Source: Bosea sp. ANAM02
GTDB lineage: Bacteria; Pseudomonadota; Alphaproteobacteria; Rhizobiales; Beijerinckiaceae
Length of the DNA stretch: 64,000 nt
Assembly (NCBI RefSeq): GCF_011764485.1
Contig: NZ_AP022848.1
Coordinates: forward strand, 3,810,001-3,874,000
Direction of reading: 5' to 3'
This document shows, one piece after another, positions 32,810-42,621 of this stretch. The notes beneath the pieces were generated by a model. That model was not told where the DNA came from. It saw only the letters and a list, made by a program, of their open reading frames with translations, and made no database searches. Both the position numbers and the translations under genes were made by a program. Position 1 is the stretch's first letter. Each line of letters opens with the position of its first letter.

Positions 32810-35152
32810 TTATCCGGCGATGCGGTCGAAATCCGCGACCGCGCGGGTCGCCTGGCGAAGCTGGTTGAGCAGCTTCAGGCGGTTGGCGCGCAAGGCCGGA
32901 TCGGGATCGTTGACCGTGACCTTGTCGAAGAAGGCATCGACCGCCGGGCGGATTTCGGCGAGCGCGGCCATCGCGCCCTCGTAATCCTCGGCGGCGACCG
33001 CGGCTTCCGCCTTCGGCGTCGCCTGCGCGAGGGCCACGGCCAGCGCCTTCTCCTCGATCAGGCCGGCCTCGGCGATGAGGTGCAGGTCGGGAGCAGCGGC
33101 GAAGGCGCCCTCCCCATCCTTCTTCTCCTCGGCCTTGAGGATATTGGCGGCGCGCTTGTAGCCCGCGAGCAGGTTCTTGCCGTCCTCGGTATCGAGGAAA
33201 CGGCCGAGCGCGGCGACGCGGCGGGTGATCAGCAGGAGATCGTCGTTGGCCGCAGCGCCCTCGCCCAGAACCGCATCGACGAGATCATGCCGCGCCCCCT
33301 GGTCGCGGAGCATGACCTTCAGGCGGTCGTGGAAGAAGGAGAGGAGATCGGCTGAAACCTCTTCCGAGATGAACGCAACAGCTCGGTGAACAAAATACCG
33401 ATCCCACCCAACGACCAGATCTTTGTAAAATTCTTCCTCGTCGTCCTCTCCGCCATTGAAGAGCTTATCATAGAGGATTTCTTGCAATTCCAGCGTGTAA
33501 TCGCGCCCCTGAAGGCCATTGAGATCAAGATATAGCCCGATTGGACGATAAGCGAACATAAGACGCTCAATTAGTCCAAGCTTGACCCCATTCTCGACCA
33601 CCAGCCGGATAACGCCCAGCGCCGCCCGCCTTAGCGCATAGGGGTCCTTGCTCCCGGTCGGCTTCTCGTCGATGGCCCAGAAGCCGACGAGCGTGTCGAG
33701 CTTGTCGGCCAGCGCCACAGCGACCGATACCGGATCGTTCGGCACGCGATCGGATGGCCCGAGCGGCTTGTAGTGCTCCTCGACCGCCGCGGCGACGGAA
33801 GCATCCTCGCCCTGCAGCTCGGCATATTTCCGGCCCATCAGGCCCTGCAGCTCCGGGAACTCGCCGACCATCTCGGTCGGCAGGTCGGCCTTGGCGAGCT
33901 TGGCGGCGCGCTCGGCCTTGTCGGGATCGGCGCCGACGATCGGCGCCAGTTCCCGCGCCAGCGCGGCGATGCGCTGGACGCGCTCGCCTTGCGTGCCGAG
34001 CTTGGCGTGGAAGACGACGCCGAGCTTGTCGAGCTTGGCCATGCGCTGGTCGAGCGGCTTGGCGAGATCGAGGTCGAGCTTTCCGGCGCTGTCCTTGAGG
34101 GTATCAAGGTCCGGCAGCGCGCCACGATCGGTCTGCCAGAAATAGGCGGCGTCCGAGAGGCGCGCGCGCACGACGCGGCCATTGCCGGCGGTGATCGCCG
34201 TGCCGCCGTCGCTGGCGGCGAGGTTCGAGACCAGGATGAAGCGGTTGGCGATGTTGCCCGTCGCGGGATCGCGCAGCACGAAGCATTTCTGGTTGGCGCG
34301 GATGGTGGCGCGGATCGCCTCGCCGGGGATGTCGAGGAAGCGCTCCTCGAACGAGCCCATCAGCACGACCGGCCATTCGACGAGGCCGGCGACCTCTTCC
34401 AGCAAGCCCTCGTCCTCGACGAGGTCGAGCCCCTGCGCGAAGGCGAGGTTGCGGGCGTCGGTGAGGATGATCTCCTTGCGCCGGTCGGCATCGAGCACGA
34501 CCTTCGCCTTTTCGAGTGAGGCGACGTAATCCTCCAGGCGCTTCACCGTGATCGGGCCGGGCGCATGGAAGCGATGGCCATAGGTGACGTTGCCGGAGAC
34601 GATGCCGTCGACTTCGAAGGGCACCACCTCCGGGTCCTCGACCTCGGCAGCGCCGAAGGTGCAGAGGATCGAGTGCAGCGGGCGCACCCAGCGCAGGCTG
34701 GCGCCGGCGGCCGAGGCCTTGCCCCAGCGCATCGATTTCGGCCAGGGGAAGGACCGGATCACAGCCGGCACGATCTCGGCGATCGCCGCGACGGTTTCCT
34801 GACCGGGCTTCTCGATGATGGCGACGTAGCTGTCGCCCTTCTTGGGATCGCTGACGATGGTCGCCTGATCGAGCGACGAAAGGCCGGCGGCCTTGAGGAA
34901 GCCCTGCACGGCGGCATCGGGCGCGCCGACGCGCGGACCTTTCCGCTCCTCGCGCACGTCGCGGCCTCGAATGGGAAGGCCGGCGATGTGCAGCGCGAGC
35001 CGGCGCGGCGTGGCGAAGGCCTTGGCGCCCTCGTAGACGAGGCCGCGCTCGACCAGCGCATCGGTGACGAGCTTCTTCAGGTCCTCGCCGGCCTTGCGCT
35101 GCATGCGCGCCGGGATTTCCTCGGAGAATAGTTCTAGCAGGAGATCGGGCAT
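32810..35152 (-). CDS. glyS: Glycine--tRNA ligase beta subunit
   Basis: The 780-residue beta subunit of the heterotetrameric alpha2-beta2 glycyl-tRNA synthetase. It begins [18 protein letters not shown], the usual family start, and contains [35 protein letters not shown] and [18 protein letters not shown]; the C-terminal DALR-like anticodon domain follows. The ATG at 35152 shares one base with the glyQ stop (TGATG), so translation of the two subunits is coupled. The extra 50 residues of the longer frame lie inside glyQ and are discarded. Slightly longer than the E. coli protein (689), as is normal in Rhizobiales. Confidence 0.96.
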   Translation of the reverse strand: MPDLLLELFSEEIPARMQRKAGEDLKKLVTDALVERGLVYEGAKAFATPRRLALHIAGLPIRGRDVREERKGPRVGAPDAAVQGFLKAAGLSSLDQATIVSDPKKGDSYVAIIEKPGQETVAAIAEIVPAVIRSFPWPKSMRWGKASAAGASLRWVRPLHSILCTFGAAEVEDPEVVPFEVDGIVSGNVTYGHRFHAPGPITVKRLEDYVASLEKAKVVLDADRRKEIILTDARNLAFAQGLDLVEDEGLLEEVAGLVEWPVVLMGSFEERFLDIPGEAIRATIRANQKCFVLRDPATGNIANRFILVSNLAASDGGTAITAGNGRVVRARLSDAAYFWQTDRGALPDLDTLKDSAGKLDLDLAKPLDQRMAKLDKLGVVFHAKLGTQGERVQRIAALARELAPIVGADPDKAERAAKLAKADLPTEMVGEFPELQGLMGRKYAELQGEDASVAAAVEEHYKPLGPSDRVPNDPVSVAVALADKLDTLVGFWAIDEKPTGSKDPYALRRAALGVIRLVVENGVKLGLIERLMFAYRPIGLYLDLNGLQGRDYTLELQEILYDKLFNGGEDDEEEFYKDLVVGWDRYFVHRAVAFISEEVSADLLSFFHDRLKVMLRDQGARHDLVDAVLGEGAAANDDLLLITRRVAALGRFLDTEDGKNLLAGYKRAANILKAEEKKDGEGAFAAAPDLHLIAEAGLIEEKALAVALAQATPKAEAAVAAEDYEGAMAALAEIRPAVDAFFDKVTVNDPDPALRANRLKLLNQLRQATRAVADFDRIAG

Positions 35153-36054
35153 CAGTTCGCTCCCCCGCCGTCGGTCTTCAGCCAGGCTGCACCGCAGGCC
35201 TTGGCGAGCTCGCGCACGCGCAGGATGTAGCTCTGCCGCTCGGTGACCGAGATCACGCCGCGCGCATCGAGCAGGTTGAAGGTATGGCCGGCCTTGAGGC
35301 ACTGGTCATAGGCGGGCTGGACCATGAGATGGCGGTCGCCGGCCTCGCCCTTTTCGAGGAGGGAACGGCATTCGGCCTCCGCCTCGGCGAAGCGCCTGAA
35401 CAGGGCGTCGGTATCGGCGTGCTCGAAATTGTAGCGGGAATATTCCTGTTCGGCCTGCAGGAACACGTCGCGATAGGTGACCTTCTCGTCGCCCTCGAGC
35501 CCGTTGAAATTGAGCTCCATGATGCTCTCGACATTCTGCAGGTAGCAGGCGAGGCGTTCGAGACCGTAGGTCAACTCGCCGGAAACCGGTGCGCATTCGA
35601 TGCCGGCGACCTGCTGGAAATAGGTGAACTGGCTGACCTCCATGCCGTCGCACCAGCATTCCCAGCCGAGGCCCCAGGCGCCGAGCGTCGGGTTCTCCCA
35701 GTCGTCCTCGACGAAGCGGATGTCGTGCAGGAGCATGTCGATGCCGATCGCTTCGAGCGACTGGAGATAGAGCTCCTGGAGGTTCGGCGGGTTCGGCTTC
35801 AGGATGACCTGGAACTGGTAATAATGCTGCAGCCGGTTCGGATTCTCGCCATAGCGGCCGTCCTTGGGCCGGCGCGAGGGCTGGACATAGGCGGCCCGCC
35901 AGGGCTTCGGCCCGAGCGAACGCAGCATCGTGCCGGGGTGGGAGGTGCCGGCGCCGACCTCCATGTCGTAGGGCTGCAGCACCACGCAACCTCGCTCGGC
36001 CCAGAAGCGCTGCAGCGTCAGCAGCAGCCCCTGGAAGGAGCGGGTCGGGTCCAT
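35152..36054 (-). CDS. glyQ: Glycine--tRNA ligase alpha subunit
   Basis: The 300-residue alpha subunit of glycyl-tRNA synthetase, a class II enzyme. It begins [20 protein letters not shown] and contains [40 protein letters not shown] (motif 2 region) and [20 protein letters not shown]. The ATG at 36054 fits the usual start; the upstream 40 residues of open frame are non-conserved. It is the first gene of glyQ-glyS and overlaps glyS by one base. The gap upstream, shared with the divergent secreted-protein gene, carries both promoters. Confidence 0.97.
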   Translation of the reverse strand: MDPTRSFQGLLLTLQRFWAERGCVVLQPYDMEVGAGTSHPGTMLRSLGPKPWRAAYVQPSRRPKDGRYGENPNRLQHYYQFQVILKPNPPNLQELYLQSLEAIGIDMLLHDIRFVEDDWENPTLGAWGLGWECWCDGMEVSQFTYFQQVAGIECAPVSGELTYGLERLACYLQNVESIMELNFNGLEGDEKVTYRDVFLQAEQEYSRYNFEHADTDALFRRFAEAEAECRSLLEKGEAGDRHLMVQPAYDQCLKAGHTFNLLDARGVISVTERQSYILRVRELAKACGAAWLKTDGGGAN

Positions 36055-36310
36055 CGCCGGGGAAGAGGCCGGGATGGCGGAATGCGAGAGTGGCGCGGGG
36101 GCGGACAAGTGCCTGCAACCTTCCGATAACGAGGGAATGGCGGGGTGATTAGGGTTCGGGCCGGCCAGGGTCAAGCGAATGTCGGAACCGAAGGCGGACA
36201 GGTTTCGTTCATGTCAGGTCTGATACCCACAGAAGCAACCGCACGGTTCGCGATGTTCGGGGCGAGCATTTGATGCCGGGCCGGCGGGTTTGAAACCAAG
36301 GAGTAAGCCC

Positions 36311-36595
36311 ATGTTGTCAACCCGCATCATTGCCGCCGCCTTCGGGGCCGCAACCTTGCTCGGTGCCGCCATGAGCACCGCCCCGGCCTCCGCGGCCCCG
36401 ATTTCCGCGGGTACGGCCTTCGGCGCAGGCGCCGAGACCGGCCTCGTCCAGCAAGCCTGGCACCGCGGCCGCCCGCATTACGGCCGCCGTTACCACGCTC
36501 CGCGCCGCTACTATCGCCCGCGCTGCTGGACCGAGTCCCGCCGCGTCTGGAACGGCTATCGCTGGATCCGCCGCCCGGTGCGCGTCTGCCGCTGA
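36311..36595 (+). CDS. Small secreted Arg/Tyr-rich protein, paralogue 1
   Basis: A 94-residue exported protein. The signal peptide LSTRIIAAAFGAATLLGAAM ends near ASAAP; the mature part is basic (HRGRPHYGRRYHAPRRYYRP) and ends with two cysteines around RRVWNGYRWIRRPVRVCR. The C-terminal motif, C-x5-RRVWNG-x-RW-x2-RPVR-x-CR, recurs in the next gene at 36724, so the two are tandem paralogues. AAGGAG precedes the ATG at 36311. Function unknown; the two Cys may form a disulfide that closes the aromatic loop. Confidence 0.78.
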   Translation: MLSTRIIAAAFGAATLLGAAMSTAPASAAPISAGTAFGAGAETGLVQQAWHRGRPHYGRRYHAPRRYYRPRCWTESRRVWNGYRWIRRPVRVCR

Positions 36596-36723
36596 GGGCA
36601 GCGCACGTCATCAGGGACAAATGGAGCGGCGCGAGCGCGCGCCGTTCCCGCATCAGGCCCGGCGTCACCCAGGACGGCGGGCCTTTCATCGGCCGGGCCG
36701 ACGCAGATACCATGGAGACGACG

Positions 36724-37008
36724 ATGTTCCGGGCCGCCATCCTCGCCGCAGCAACGGCCCTCGTCCTCGGCGGCAGCACCCTTATGGCGACATCGCCCGC
36801 CGCTGCACCGGCCGCGGCAGCGGGAGGAGAATCCGCCCAGGCGGAATCCGGCCTCGTCACGCTGACCCAGTATTACGGCCCCCATTACGGACCTCGCCGC
36901 TCCTATCGGCCGCGCCCGTCGCATGGCCGCCCGCATTGCTTCTGGTCGGACCGCCGGGTCTGGAACGGCTGGCGCTGGGTCATGCGTCCGGTCCGGATCT
37001 GCCGCTGA
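36724..37008 (+). CDS. Small secreted Arg/Tyr-rich protein, paralogue 2
   Basis: A 94-residue exported protein with signal peptide FRAAILAAATALVLGGSTLM and a short Ala-rich spacer. The mature part has YYGPHYGPRRSYRPRP and then the same C-terminal motif as the gene before it: RRVWNGWRWVMRPVRICR with flanking cysteines. I chose the ATG at 36724, 5 nt after GGAG, over one at 36712. It shares the YYGP motif with the third gene at 37163, so it links the two styles. Function unknown. Confidence 0.76.
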   Translation: MFRAAILAAATALVLGGSTLMATSPAAAPAAAAGGESAQAESGLVTLTQYYGPHYGPRRSYRPRPSHGRPHCFWSDRRVWNGWRWVMRPVRICR

Positions 37009-37162
37009 GCGATGCGAAGCATGGCCGCAATGCGGCCATTCGCTGAAGGCAAGCTGAACGAGGCGCTCTCCTATCGTTCAGGTTCGGGGCCCTAACGTTC
37101 CCTCCAAGGACGGCGTTTCATCCGACGGCAGGGACTGCCGACGCCATCTCATGGAGGTTTTC

Positions 37163-37474
37163 ATGTTTCGGACACTGATCGTCACCATGGCGACCGCCGG
37201 CGCGCTGGGCGTGGCCGGTCTTGCCGCTACCCCGGCCTCGGCTGCCCCGGTCGGAGCAGCGCCGATCGCAACCGCTCCGGCGGCCGCGAGCGAAAGCATG
37301 GTGCAACAGGCGCAGTACTATTACGGCCCGCGCCGCTATTACGGGCCGCGCCGCTACTACGGACCGCCGCGCTATTACGGCCCGCGGCGTTATTACGGGC
37401 CGCCGCGCTTCTATGGTCCGCGGCCCTATTACGGCCCGCCGCGGTTCTACGGCCCGCGCCCCTACTACTGGTAA
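37163..37474 (+). CDS. Small secreted YYGPRR-repeat protein
   Basis: A 103-residue exported protein. A signal peptide (FRTLIVTMATAGALGVAGLA) and Ala-rich spacer precede a tail built from about nine hexapeptide repeats of [YF]-Y-G-P-[RP]-[RP], ending YYW. The tail has almost no other residue, so it is likely an extended, Pro- and Tyr-rich fibre or cross-linkable coat element. GGAGG lies just before the ATG at 37163. The last ten bases overlap the convergent methyltransferase gene. Third of three similar secreted genes on the same strand. Confidence 0.78.
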   Translation: MFRTLIVTMATAGALGVAGLAATPASAAPVGAAPIATAPAAASESMVQQAQYYYGPRRYYGPRRYYGPPRYYGPRRYYGPPRFYGPRPYYGPPRFYGPRPYYW

Positions 37475-38250
37475 TCGGACGCGAGGCGTTCGCGGCCGCG
37501 ATGCACGGCATCGCTCGCGGGCGTCAGCTTGCCGTCGGGGCCGTTGATCACGAAAGCCGGCAGCAGAGCTGCCGGCTTTCTGCTGTTGAGGACCGCCGTG
37601 ACGATGACGCGGATCGCCGGCCTGTCGGCGAAGGCATGGACGGGCCTGACCGCGACCGCGCCGAAGCCGGTTTCGAGACCGGCCAGCACCTCGGGCAGCG
37701 CCTCGCCGCGATGGATCAGCGCGAGATGCCCGCCCGGCCGGAGCAGGCGCCGGGCCGTGCGCAGCCAGGGCGCGAGCGCGCCCTCGGCGACATGGGCCGC
37801 CTTGCGGTTGGGCACCGGCGAGGCCCGGCTGCCGCCCGGCGGATAGAAGGGTGGATTCATCGCGACGGCATCGAAGGACGCCGCGGCGAGCCCCAGGCCC
37901 GACAGCACCGACGCCCGGGCCGTGACATCGCCGGCCAGGGCCGTGACGCGATCCGCCATTCCGTTCAGCCCGGCATTGCGCACGGCAAGGGCCGCCAGTT
38001 CTGGATCGCGCTCCAGCAGCGTGACGCGCAGTTCTGGCTGGATCAGCGCCACCGTGAGGCCCACCGTGCCGACGCCGGCCCCGATATCGAGCAAGGCGCC
38101 CTGCCCCAAGGCCGGCAGGGCAGCCGCCAGCAGGATCGCGTCGCTGCCGGCGCGATGGCCCTTGCGCGGCTGGAGCAGGTGCAACCGGCCGTCGAGCAGG
38201 CGGTCCTCGACGATCTCGCCCAGGCCGGAATCCGGTCCGCTCTCACTCAT
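37465..38250 (-). CDS. tRNA1(Val) (adenine-N6)-methyltransferase-like protein
   Basis: A 261-residue class I methyltransferase of the COG4123 (TrmN6/YfiC) type. It has the SAM-binding LLDIGAGVGTVGLTVALIQP, the catalytic NPPFYPPGG motif (N-P-P-F/Y is typical of adenine-N6 or glutamine methyltransferases) and HVAEGALAPWLRTARRLLRP after it. E. coli TrmN6 methylates A37 of tRNA-Val; the target here is inferred. It overlaps the DUF2007 gene upstream by 8 bp and the secreted-protein gene downstream by 10 bp (convergent). A perfect 13-bp hairpin lies within its 3' end. Confidence 0.85.
   Translation of the reverse strand: MSESGPDSGLGEIVEDRLLDGRLHLLQPRKGHRAGSDAILLAAALPALGQGALLDIGAGVGTVGLTVALIQPELRVTLLERDPELAALAVRNAGLNGMADRVTALAGDVTARASVLSGLGLAAASFDAVAMNPPFYPPGGSRASPVPNRKAAHVAEGALAPWLRTARRLLRPGGHLALIHRGEALPEVLAGLETGFGAVAVRPVHAFADRPAIRVIVTAVLNSRKPAALLPAFVINGPDGKLTPASDAVHRGRERLASDYQ
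37552..37580 (+). terminator. Perfect hairpin inside methyltransferase CDS, possible terminator
   Basis: GAAAGCCGGCAGC-AGA-GCTGCCGGCTTTC is a perfect 13-bp inverted repeat. It lies 77 bp beyond the YYGPRR gene on the plus strand, within the antisense methyltransferase gene. The following sequence (TGCTGTTG) is only modestly T-rich. Confidence 0.5.
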
Positions 38251-38467
38251 CGCGCAGTTCGGCCCCGTAGCCGGCCTCGATCAGGAGCGCCCGTGCGCGC
38301 TTGCGATCGGCCTCGCGCACCAGCAGGCGGCGCGGGAAGGCGCCGATCATGCCTTCCAGGGAGCTGATATGCTGGTCGGCGATCAGGCAATCGAGATTGG
38401 CGGAGGCCAGCAGGGCCTCGACGGCGCCGAGCAGGATAAGGTCGTTGGTGCGCATGAGTTCGTGCAT
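38243..38467 (-). CDS. DUF2007 domain protein
   Basis: A 74-residue DUF2007 protein. The family forms a small ferredoxin-like fold and may serve signalling or metal roles, but no activity is proven. The sequence LGAVEALLASANLDCLIADQ followed by HISSLEGMIGAFPRRLLV is typical. A second ATG at 38455 (MRTNDLILL) would fit the common family start. It overlaps the downstream methyltransferase by 8 bp; this pairing is frequent in Rhizobiales. Confidence 0.85.
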   Translation of the reverse strand: MHELMRTNDLILLGAVEALLASANLDCLIADQHISSLEGMIGAFPRRLLVREADRKRARALLIEAGYGAELRDE

Positions 38468-38639
38468 GGCGCCATGGAGCCCAAGCAGCCTGCTTCGCGC
38501 AAGAGCCGGAGCCTTCCATACCTCGCTCACGCAAAGGTGCGGCGTCACGCCGGTTTGCAGGGGCTGGCGTCCCATGCGACGGTTGTGGCATGGCAAACGC
38601 GCGCCAGCCGGCGCGAGGATCTGACCCGGAGTGTTTCCA

Positions 38640-39656
38640 GTGGGCGTCGTCGTCTCCCTCGAGGAACGGGAATCGAATCAGGCCAGCATCGAGCCGCTGG
38701 TCGCGTTGACGCGCGCCGATATGGAGCGGGTCAACGCGATGATCATCTCGCGCACCGGCTCCGACGTGACGATGATCCCGGAGGTCGCCAATCACCTGAT
38801 CTCCTCGGGCGGGAAGCGCCTGCGGCCGATGCTGACGCTCGCGATGGCCGATCTCTGCGGCTACCAGGGAGAAGGTCATGTGAAACTCGCGGCCTCCGTC
38901 GAGTTCATGCATACCGCGACCCTGCTGCATGACGACGTCGTCGACGAGAGCGACATGCGCCGCGGCAAGCTCGCCGCCCGCATGCTCTGGGGCAACGAGG
39001 CGAGCGTGCTGGTCGGCGATTTCCTGCTCGGCCAGGCCTTCAAGATGATGGTCGAAGTCGGCTCGCTGAGGGCGCTCGATATCCTGTCGACGGCGGCTTC
39101 CGTAATCGCGGAGGGCGAAGTGCTGCAGCTCTCGGTCGCCAAGAACACGGAGACGACCGAGGACGAATATCTCTCCGTGATCCGCGGCAAGACGGCGGAG
39201 CTCTTCGCCGCAGCCTGCGAGGTTGGGCCCGTGATCGCCGGCTCTTCCAAGGCCGATGCTGCCGCCTGCCGCAGCTACGGCCTCAATCTCGGCATCGCCT
39301 TCCAGCTCATCGACGACGCGCTCGACTATGGCGGCGTCGCGGCCAAGCTCGGCAAGAACACCGGCGACGATTTCCGCGAGGGCAAGATCACCCTGCCCGT
39401 CGTGCTGTCGTTCAGGCGCGGCGACGAGGCCGAGCGCGCCTTCTGGAAGCGCACGCTGCAGGATGGCGAAATCCGCGACGGCGATCTCGAAGAGGCTCAA
39501 GGCATCATGCGCCGTCACAAGGCGCTCGACGACACGATCGCCCGCGCCGAGCATTATGCGCGGATGGCCAAGGATGCGCTCGGCCTGTTCCCGGCCTCGC
39601 CGATGAAGCAGGCCCTCAACGCCGCCGTCGATTTCTGCGTGGCGCGGGCGCATTGA
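38640..39656 (+). CDS. Polyprenyl diphosphate synthase (octaprenyl/decaprenyl)
   Basis: A 338-residue trans-prenyltransferase that makes the long side chain of ubiquinone. Both Asp-rich motifs are present: LLHDDVVDESD (DDxxD) and IDDALDY (DDxxD), with GGKRLRPMLTL and FRGEIT-like FREGKITLPVVL. Alphaproteobacteria often make Q10, so decaprenyl diphosphate synthase is plausible, but chain length cannot be told by eye. The start is GTG at 38640, 8 nt after GGAG; a GTG at 38631 is an alternative. It is divergent from the DUF2007 gene and convergent with ispE, whose stop lies 15 bp away. Confidence 0.92.
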   Translation: MGVVVSLEERESNQASIEPLVALTRADMERVNAMIISRTGSDVTMIPEVANHLISSGGKRLRPMLTLAMADLCGYQGEGHVKLAASVEFMHTATLLHDDVVDESDMRRGKLAARMLWGNEASVLVGDFLLGQAFKMMVEVGSLRALDILSTAASVIAEGEVLQLSVAKNTETTEDEYLSVIRGKTAELFAAACEVGPVIAGSSKADAAACRSYGLNLGIAFQLIDDALDYGGVAAKLGKNTGDDFREGKITLPVVLSFRRGDEAERAFWKRTLQDGEIRDGDLEEAQGIMRRHKALDDTIARAEHYARMAKDALGLFPASPMKQALNAAVDFCVARAH

Positions 39657-39671
39657 ACGGCCCGTCGGCCT

Positions 39672-40547
39672 TCAGCGCAGCAGCGTCGGCCTGATCCACC
39701 AGCCCGGCCGCTCGCGCCGCAATGATTTCGCCGCGGCGGCGCTGCCCGCGCAATCATCGAACAGCGCGAAGCAGGTCGCGCCGGAGCCGGACATCCGCGC
39801 CAGCCGGCAACCCGGCAGCGCCGAGAGTCGATCCAGAACCTCGTCGATCACCGGCGCGACATGCCGGGCCGACGCGGCGAGATCGTTCGTGGTCGACGCG
39901 AGATAGCCAAGCAGCTCCGCAGCCGATGCCGGCGCCTTAAGCTTCGCCCCGTGCGCTTGCGACAGCACCTCGCCGGCCTTGAGATCCAGCGCGCGGAACA
40001 CCGCGACCGTCTCGACAGCCACGCCCGGATTGACCAGCACGGCGAAGAGCGGCGGCAGCCGCAGCATCGGGCCTAGCTTCTCGCCGATCCCGGCCATGAG
40101 GCGCGCGCGCGAATCGAGACAGACCGGAACGTCTGCGCCAATGCCGGCAGCGACCTCCCGCAGCAGAGGATCGGCCGGTGCGATGTCGTTCAGCCGCGCC
40201 AGCAGGCGCAGTGCCGCAGCCGCATCGGCCGAGCCGCCGCCGATGCCCGATGCGAGCGGCAGGCGCTTGACGAGATAGAAACGCCCGGTGCGTAGCCCGG
40301 GACGGGCGGCAGCCAGCCCACGGGCGGCGCGCAGGACGAGGTTGCCATCATCGACCGCGAGCCCGTCGGAGCGAGGTCCTGCAACCGTTAGGGAAAGCGG
40401 CGCGCCGGGATCGAGCGACAGCACATCGCCCACGCCGGCGAAGGCGACGAGGCTTTCCAGCTCGTGATAGCCGTCGGCGCGCCGGCCGAGCACGCGCAGG
40501 TCTAGATTGACCTTGGCGCGGGCGCGCGTCGTCAGCGGCGGAGGCAT
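39672..40547 (-). CDS. ispE: 4-diphosphocytidyl-2-C-methyl-D-erythritol kinase
   Basis: A 291-residue GHMP kinase that phosphorylates CDP-methylerythritol in the non-mevalonate isoprenoid pathway. It starts with RARAKVNLDLRVLGRRADGYHELESLV and has the GHMP ATP motif LPLASGIGGGSADAAAALRL, followed by the C-terminal MSGSGATCFALFDD. It makes an isoprenoid precursor on the strand opposite to the polyprenyl synthase, which uses such precursors. The TPR-protein gene ends 26 bp upstream, suggesting one operon. Confidence 0.95.
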   Translation of the reverse strand: MPPPLTTRARAKVNLDLRVLGRRADGYHELESLVAFAGVGDVLSLDPGAPLSLTVAGPRSDGLAVDDGNLVLRAARGLAAARPGLRTGRFYLVKRLPLASGIGGGSADAAAALRLLARLNDIAPADPLLREVAAGIGADVPVCLDSRARLMAGIGEKLGPMLRLPPLFAVLVNPGVAVETVAVFRALDLKAGEVLSQAHGAKLKAPASAAELLGYLASTTNDLAASARHVAPVIDEVLDRLSALPGCRLARMSGSGATCFALFDDCAGSAAAAKSLRRERPGWWIRPTLLR

Positions 40548-40573
40548 GGCGTCAGGCCAGTGGCGCGGCAGCG

Positions 40574-42349
40574 TCAGCCGCCATCCTTCTTGGTTTCCTC
40601 GACGGCATTGGCCGAGGGCTCCTCAAGCCCTCGCTCGATCTTGCGCAGGATCTTGGCGAGATCGTCGGGCTCGGGCTTGAGATCACGGGCATGGTTCCAC
40701 TGGAACTTCGCCTCGAGCTGGCGGCCGGTGCGCCAGTAGACGTCGCCGAGATGGTCGTTGATCACCGGATCGGAGGGACGCAGTTCCGCCGCGCGCTCGA
40801 TCTCGCGCGAGGCGTCCTCATAGCGGCCGAGACGATAATAGGCCCAGCCCAGCGAATCGATGATGTAACCGTCGCGCGGCCTGAGCTCGACGGCACGGCG
40901 CAGCATGTCGAGCGCCTCGTCGAGCTTGAGATGCTTGTCCACCAGCGAATAGCCGAGATAGTTCAGCACCAGCGCGCGCTCGCGACCGAGCGGATCGGGG
41001 AGCAGTTCCAGCGCCTTGCGCAGATCGGCCTCGGCCTCGGGCCAGCGGTTGGTGCGCTCGCGGGCGATTCCGCGGAAATAGAACAGGTCCCAGTTGGCGC
41101 GGCCCGGCGACGCCAGCTTGGCGATGGCCTTGTCATAGGTCGCGGCCGCCTCGGCGAACTGCTTGCGCGAGCGATAGATGTTGCCGAGGGCGGAGAGCGC
41201 GTCGACATCGTCGGGACGTTCCGCGATGACCTTGTCGAGATGCTTCACCGCCTCTTCGGGCTTGCCGAGATTCTCCAGCGCGAGACCGGCCTGGATCTCT
41301 GCATTCGGACGCAACGGCGAGGAGGCCGGCATCTTTTCGTAGACGGCAACGGCGTCCTCCGGCTGGCGGGCGCGTTCGAGGATGTCGCCGAGCGTGAGGA
41401 TGGCGAGGTCATGGCCGGGGTCGAGATAGATCGCCATGCGCAGATAGAGCAGCGCCGCGGCTTCGTCGCCCTGGCGGTTGCCGGCGCTGGCGAGCCCGTA
41501 AAGCACTTCGGCCGCGCCCTGCTGCGGCGTCGTGATCTGGCGCGGCGGCGCATCCTTCTTGCCGACAAGGGCCATGCCCTCGCGGATGATCGGATGATTC
41601 GGCAGCAGGCGATCGAAGCCGGCATAGGTTTCGGCGGCGCCCTCGAAATCGCCCTTACGGGCCTGGAAGCGCGCCCAGAGATCGACCAGCCGGAGCGTGG
41701 TCTTCTCGGCTTCATAAGCGGATTTCAGCCGCTTCTCGGCATCGGCCTTGCGGCCGGCGGCATCGAGGATCAGGCCGGCGTGATAGTCGCGGAAGAGATT
41801 GTAGGAGGGCTCGCCCTTCAGGCGCTCCAGCGTGTCGATCGCGCGGCGGGAATTGCCCGAGCCGAGATAGGACCAGGCGGTCAGCAGCGTCGCGGTGATA
41901 TCGGCCGCGCGTCCCCTGCCCCCGCGCTGCAGATGCCTGCGCGCGGTCTGGTAGCTCTTCTGCTTGATCGAGCGGATGCCGATGACGAGCTGGGCAAGGC
42001 CGTTGCTCGGATCCTGGTGGATGAGCTTGTCGGCGGCGCGGAAGGCGTCCGGCATGGCGCCGTCGGCCAGGAAGGCGACGAAGGCGCGTTCGGTCAGGTC
42101 GTTGTTCTGCGGGTCTTCCTTGATCGCCTCGCGCAGGTAGACGGAGGCTGCGCCCAGATCGCGCGAGGCGCCGGCGACGATGGCCGCGAGATAATTGCCT
42201 TCCAGACTGTCGCCAGGCTCCAGCGAATCGGCCGAGCGCGGCTGCGTCGCGCCCTGGGCGGCGGCCACGGCGGGCAGGAACATCAGCAAGGACAACGCAG
42301 CAGCCGTGCCGGAGGCACGCACCTTCTTCAATAATGTCACGACTGCCAT
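40574..42349 (-). CDS. Exported tetratricopeptide-repeat protein
   Basis: A 591-residue protein with a signal peptide (AALSLLMFLPAVAAAQ) and many TPR units spanning most of the rest. Clear repeats include TAWSYLGSGNSRRAIDTLERL, ALGNIYRSRKQFAEAAATYDKA, NYLGYSLVDKHLKLDEALDM and SLGWAYYRLGRYEDASREIE. TPR proteins are scaffolds for protein complexes; in the periplasm such proteins help envelope assembly, but a partner is not evident. The ATG at 42349 follows GAGGGAGA; the longer frame upstream is discarded. It lies just upstream of ispE. Function unknown. Confidence 0.88.
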   Translation of the reverse strand: MAVVTLLKKVRASGTAAALSLLMFLPAVAAAQGATQPRSADSLEPGDSLEGNYLAAIVAGASRDLGAASVYLREAIKEDPQNNDLTERAFVAFLADGAMPDAFRAADKLIHQDPSNGLAQLVIGIRSIKQKSYQTARRHLQRGGRGRAADITATLLTAWSYLGSGNSRRAIDTLERLKGEPSYNLFRDYHAGLILDAAGRKADAEKRLKSAYEAEKTTLRLVDLWARFQARKGDFEGAAETYAGFDRLLPNHPIIREGMALVGKKDAPPRQITTPQQGAAEVLYGLASAGNRQGDEAAALLYLRMAIYLDPGHDLAILTLGDILERARQPEDAVAVYEKMPASSPLRPNAEIQAGLALENLGKPEEAVKHLDKVIAERPDDVDALSALGNIYRSRKQFAEAAATYDKAIAKLASPGRANWDLFYFRGIARERTNRWPEAEADLRKALELLPDPLGRERALVLNYLGYSLVDKHLKLDEALDMLRRAVELRPRDGYIIDSLGWAYYRLGRYEDASREIERAAELRPSDPVINDHLGDVYWRTGRQLEAKFQWNHARDLKPEPDDLAKILRKIERGLEEPSANAVEETKKDGG

Positions 42350-42621
42350 TCTCCCTCGGTCCGCAGCCTCACCATCTCGGGGCGCACTCTTCCAGCGGAC
42401 CGTGATCGCTTCGCGTAGGCTGCCAAGATGGCGGTTTCCGGGCGGGCGGGCAAGCCGGCCCGGTCGTGAATGCGCCGGTTTCGTAGCAGCCGCGCAACAC
42501 TCGCCGGAATCCGCATGACGAAAGGGCCACCCCTGAAAACAGAGCATCATTTCGTAGGGGAATCGCGCCTATGATCGGCCTTGTCTGCAGGTTTCGCAGC
42601 GATTCCACTGGGACTATTCCA

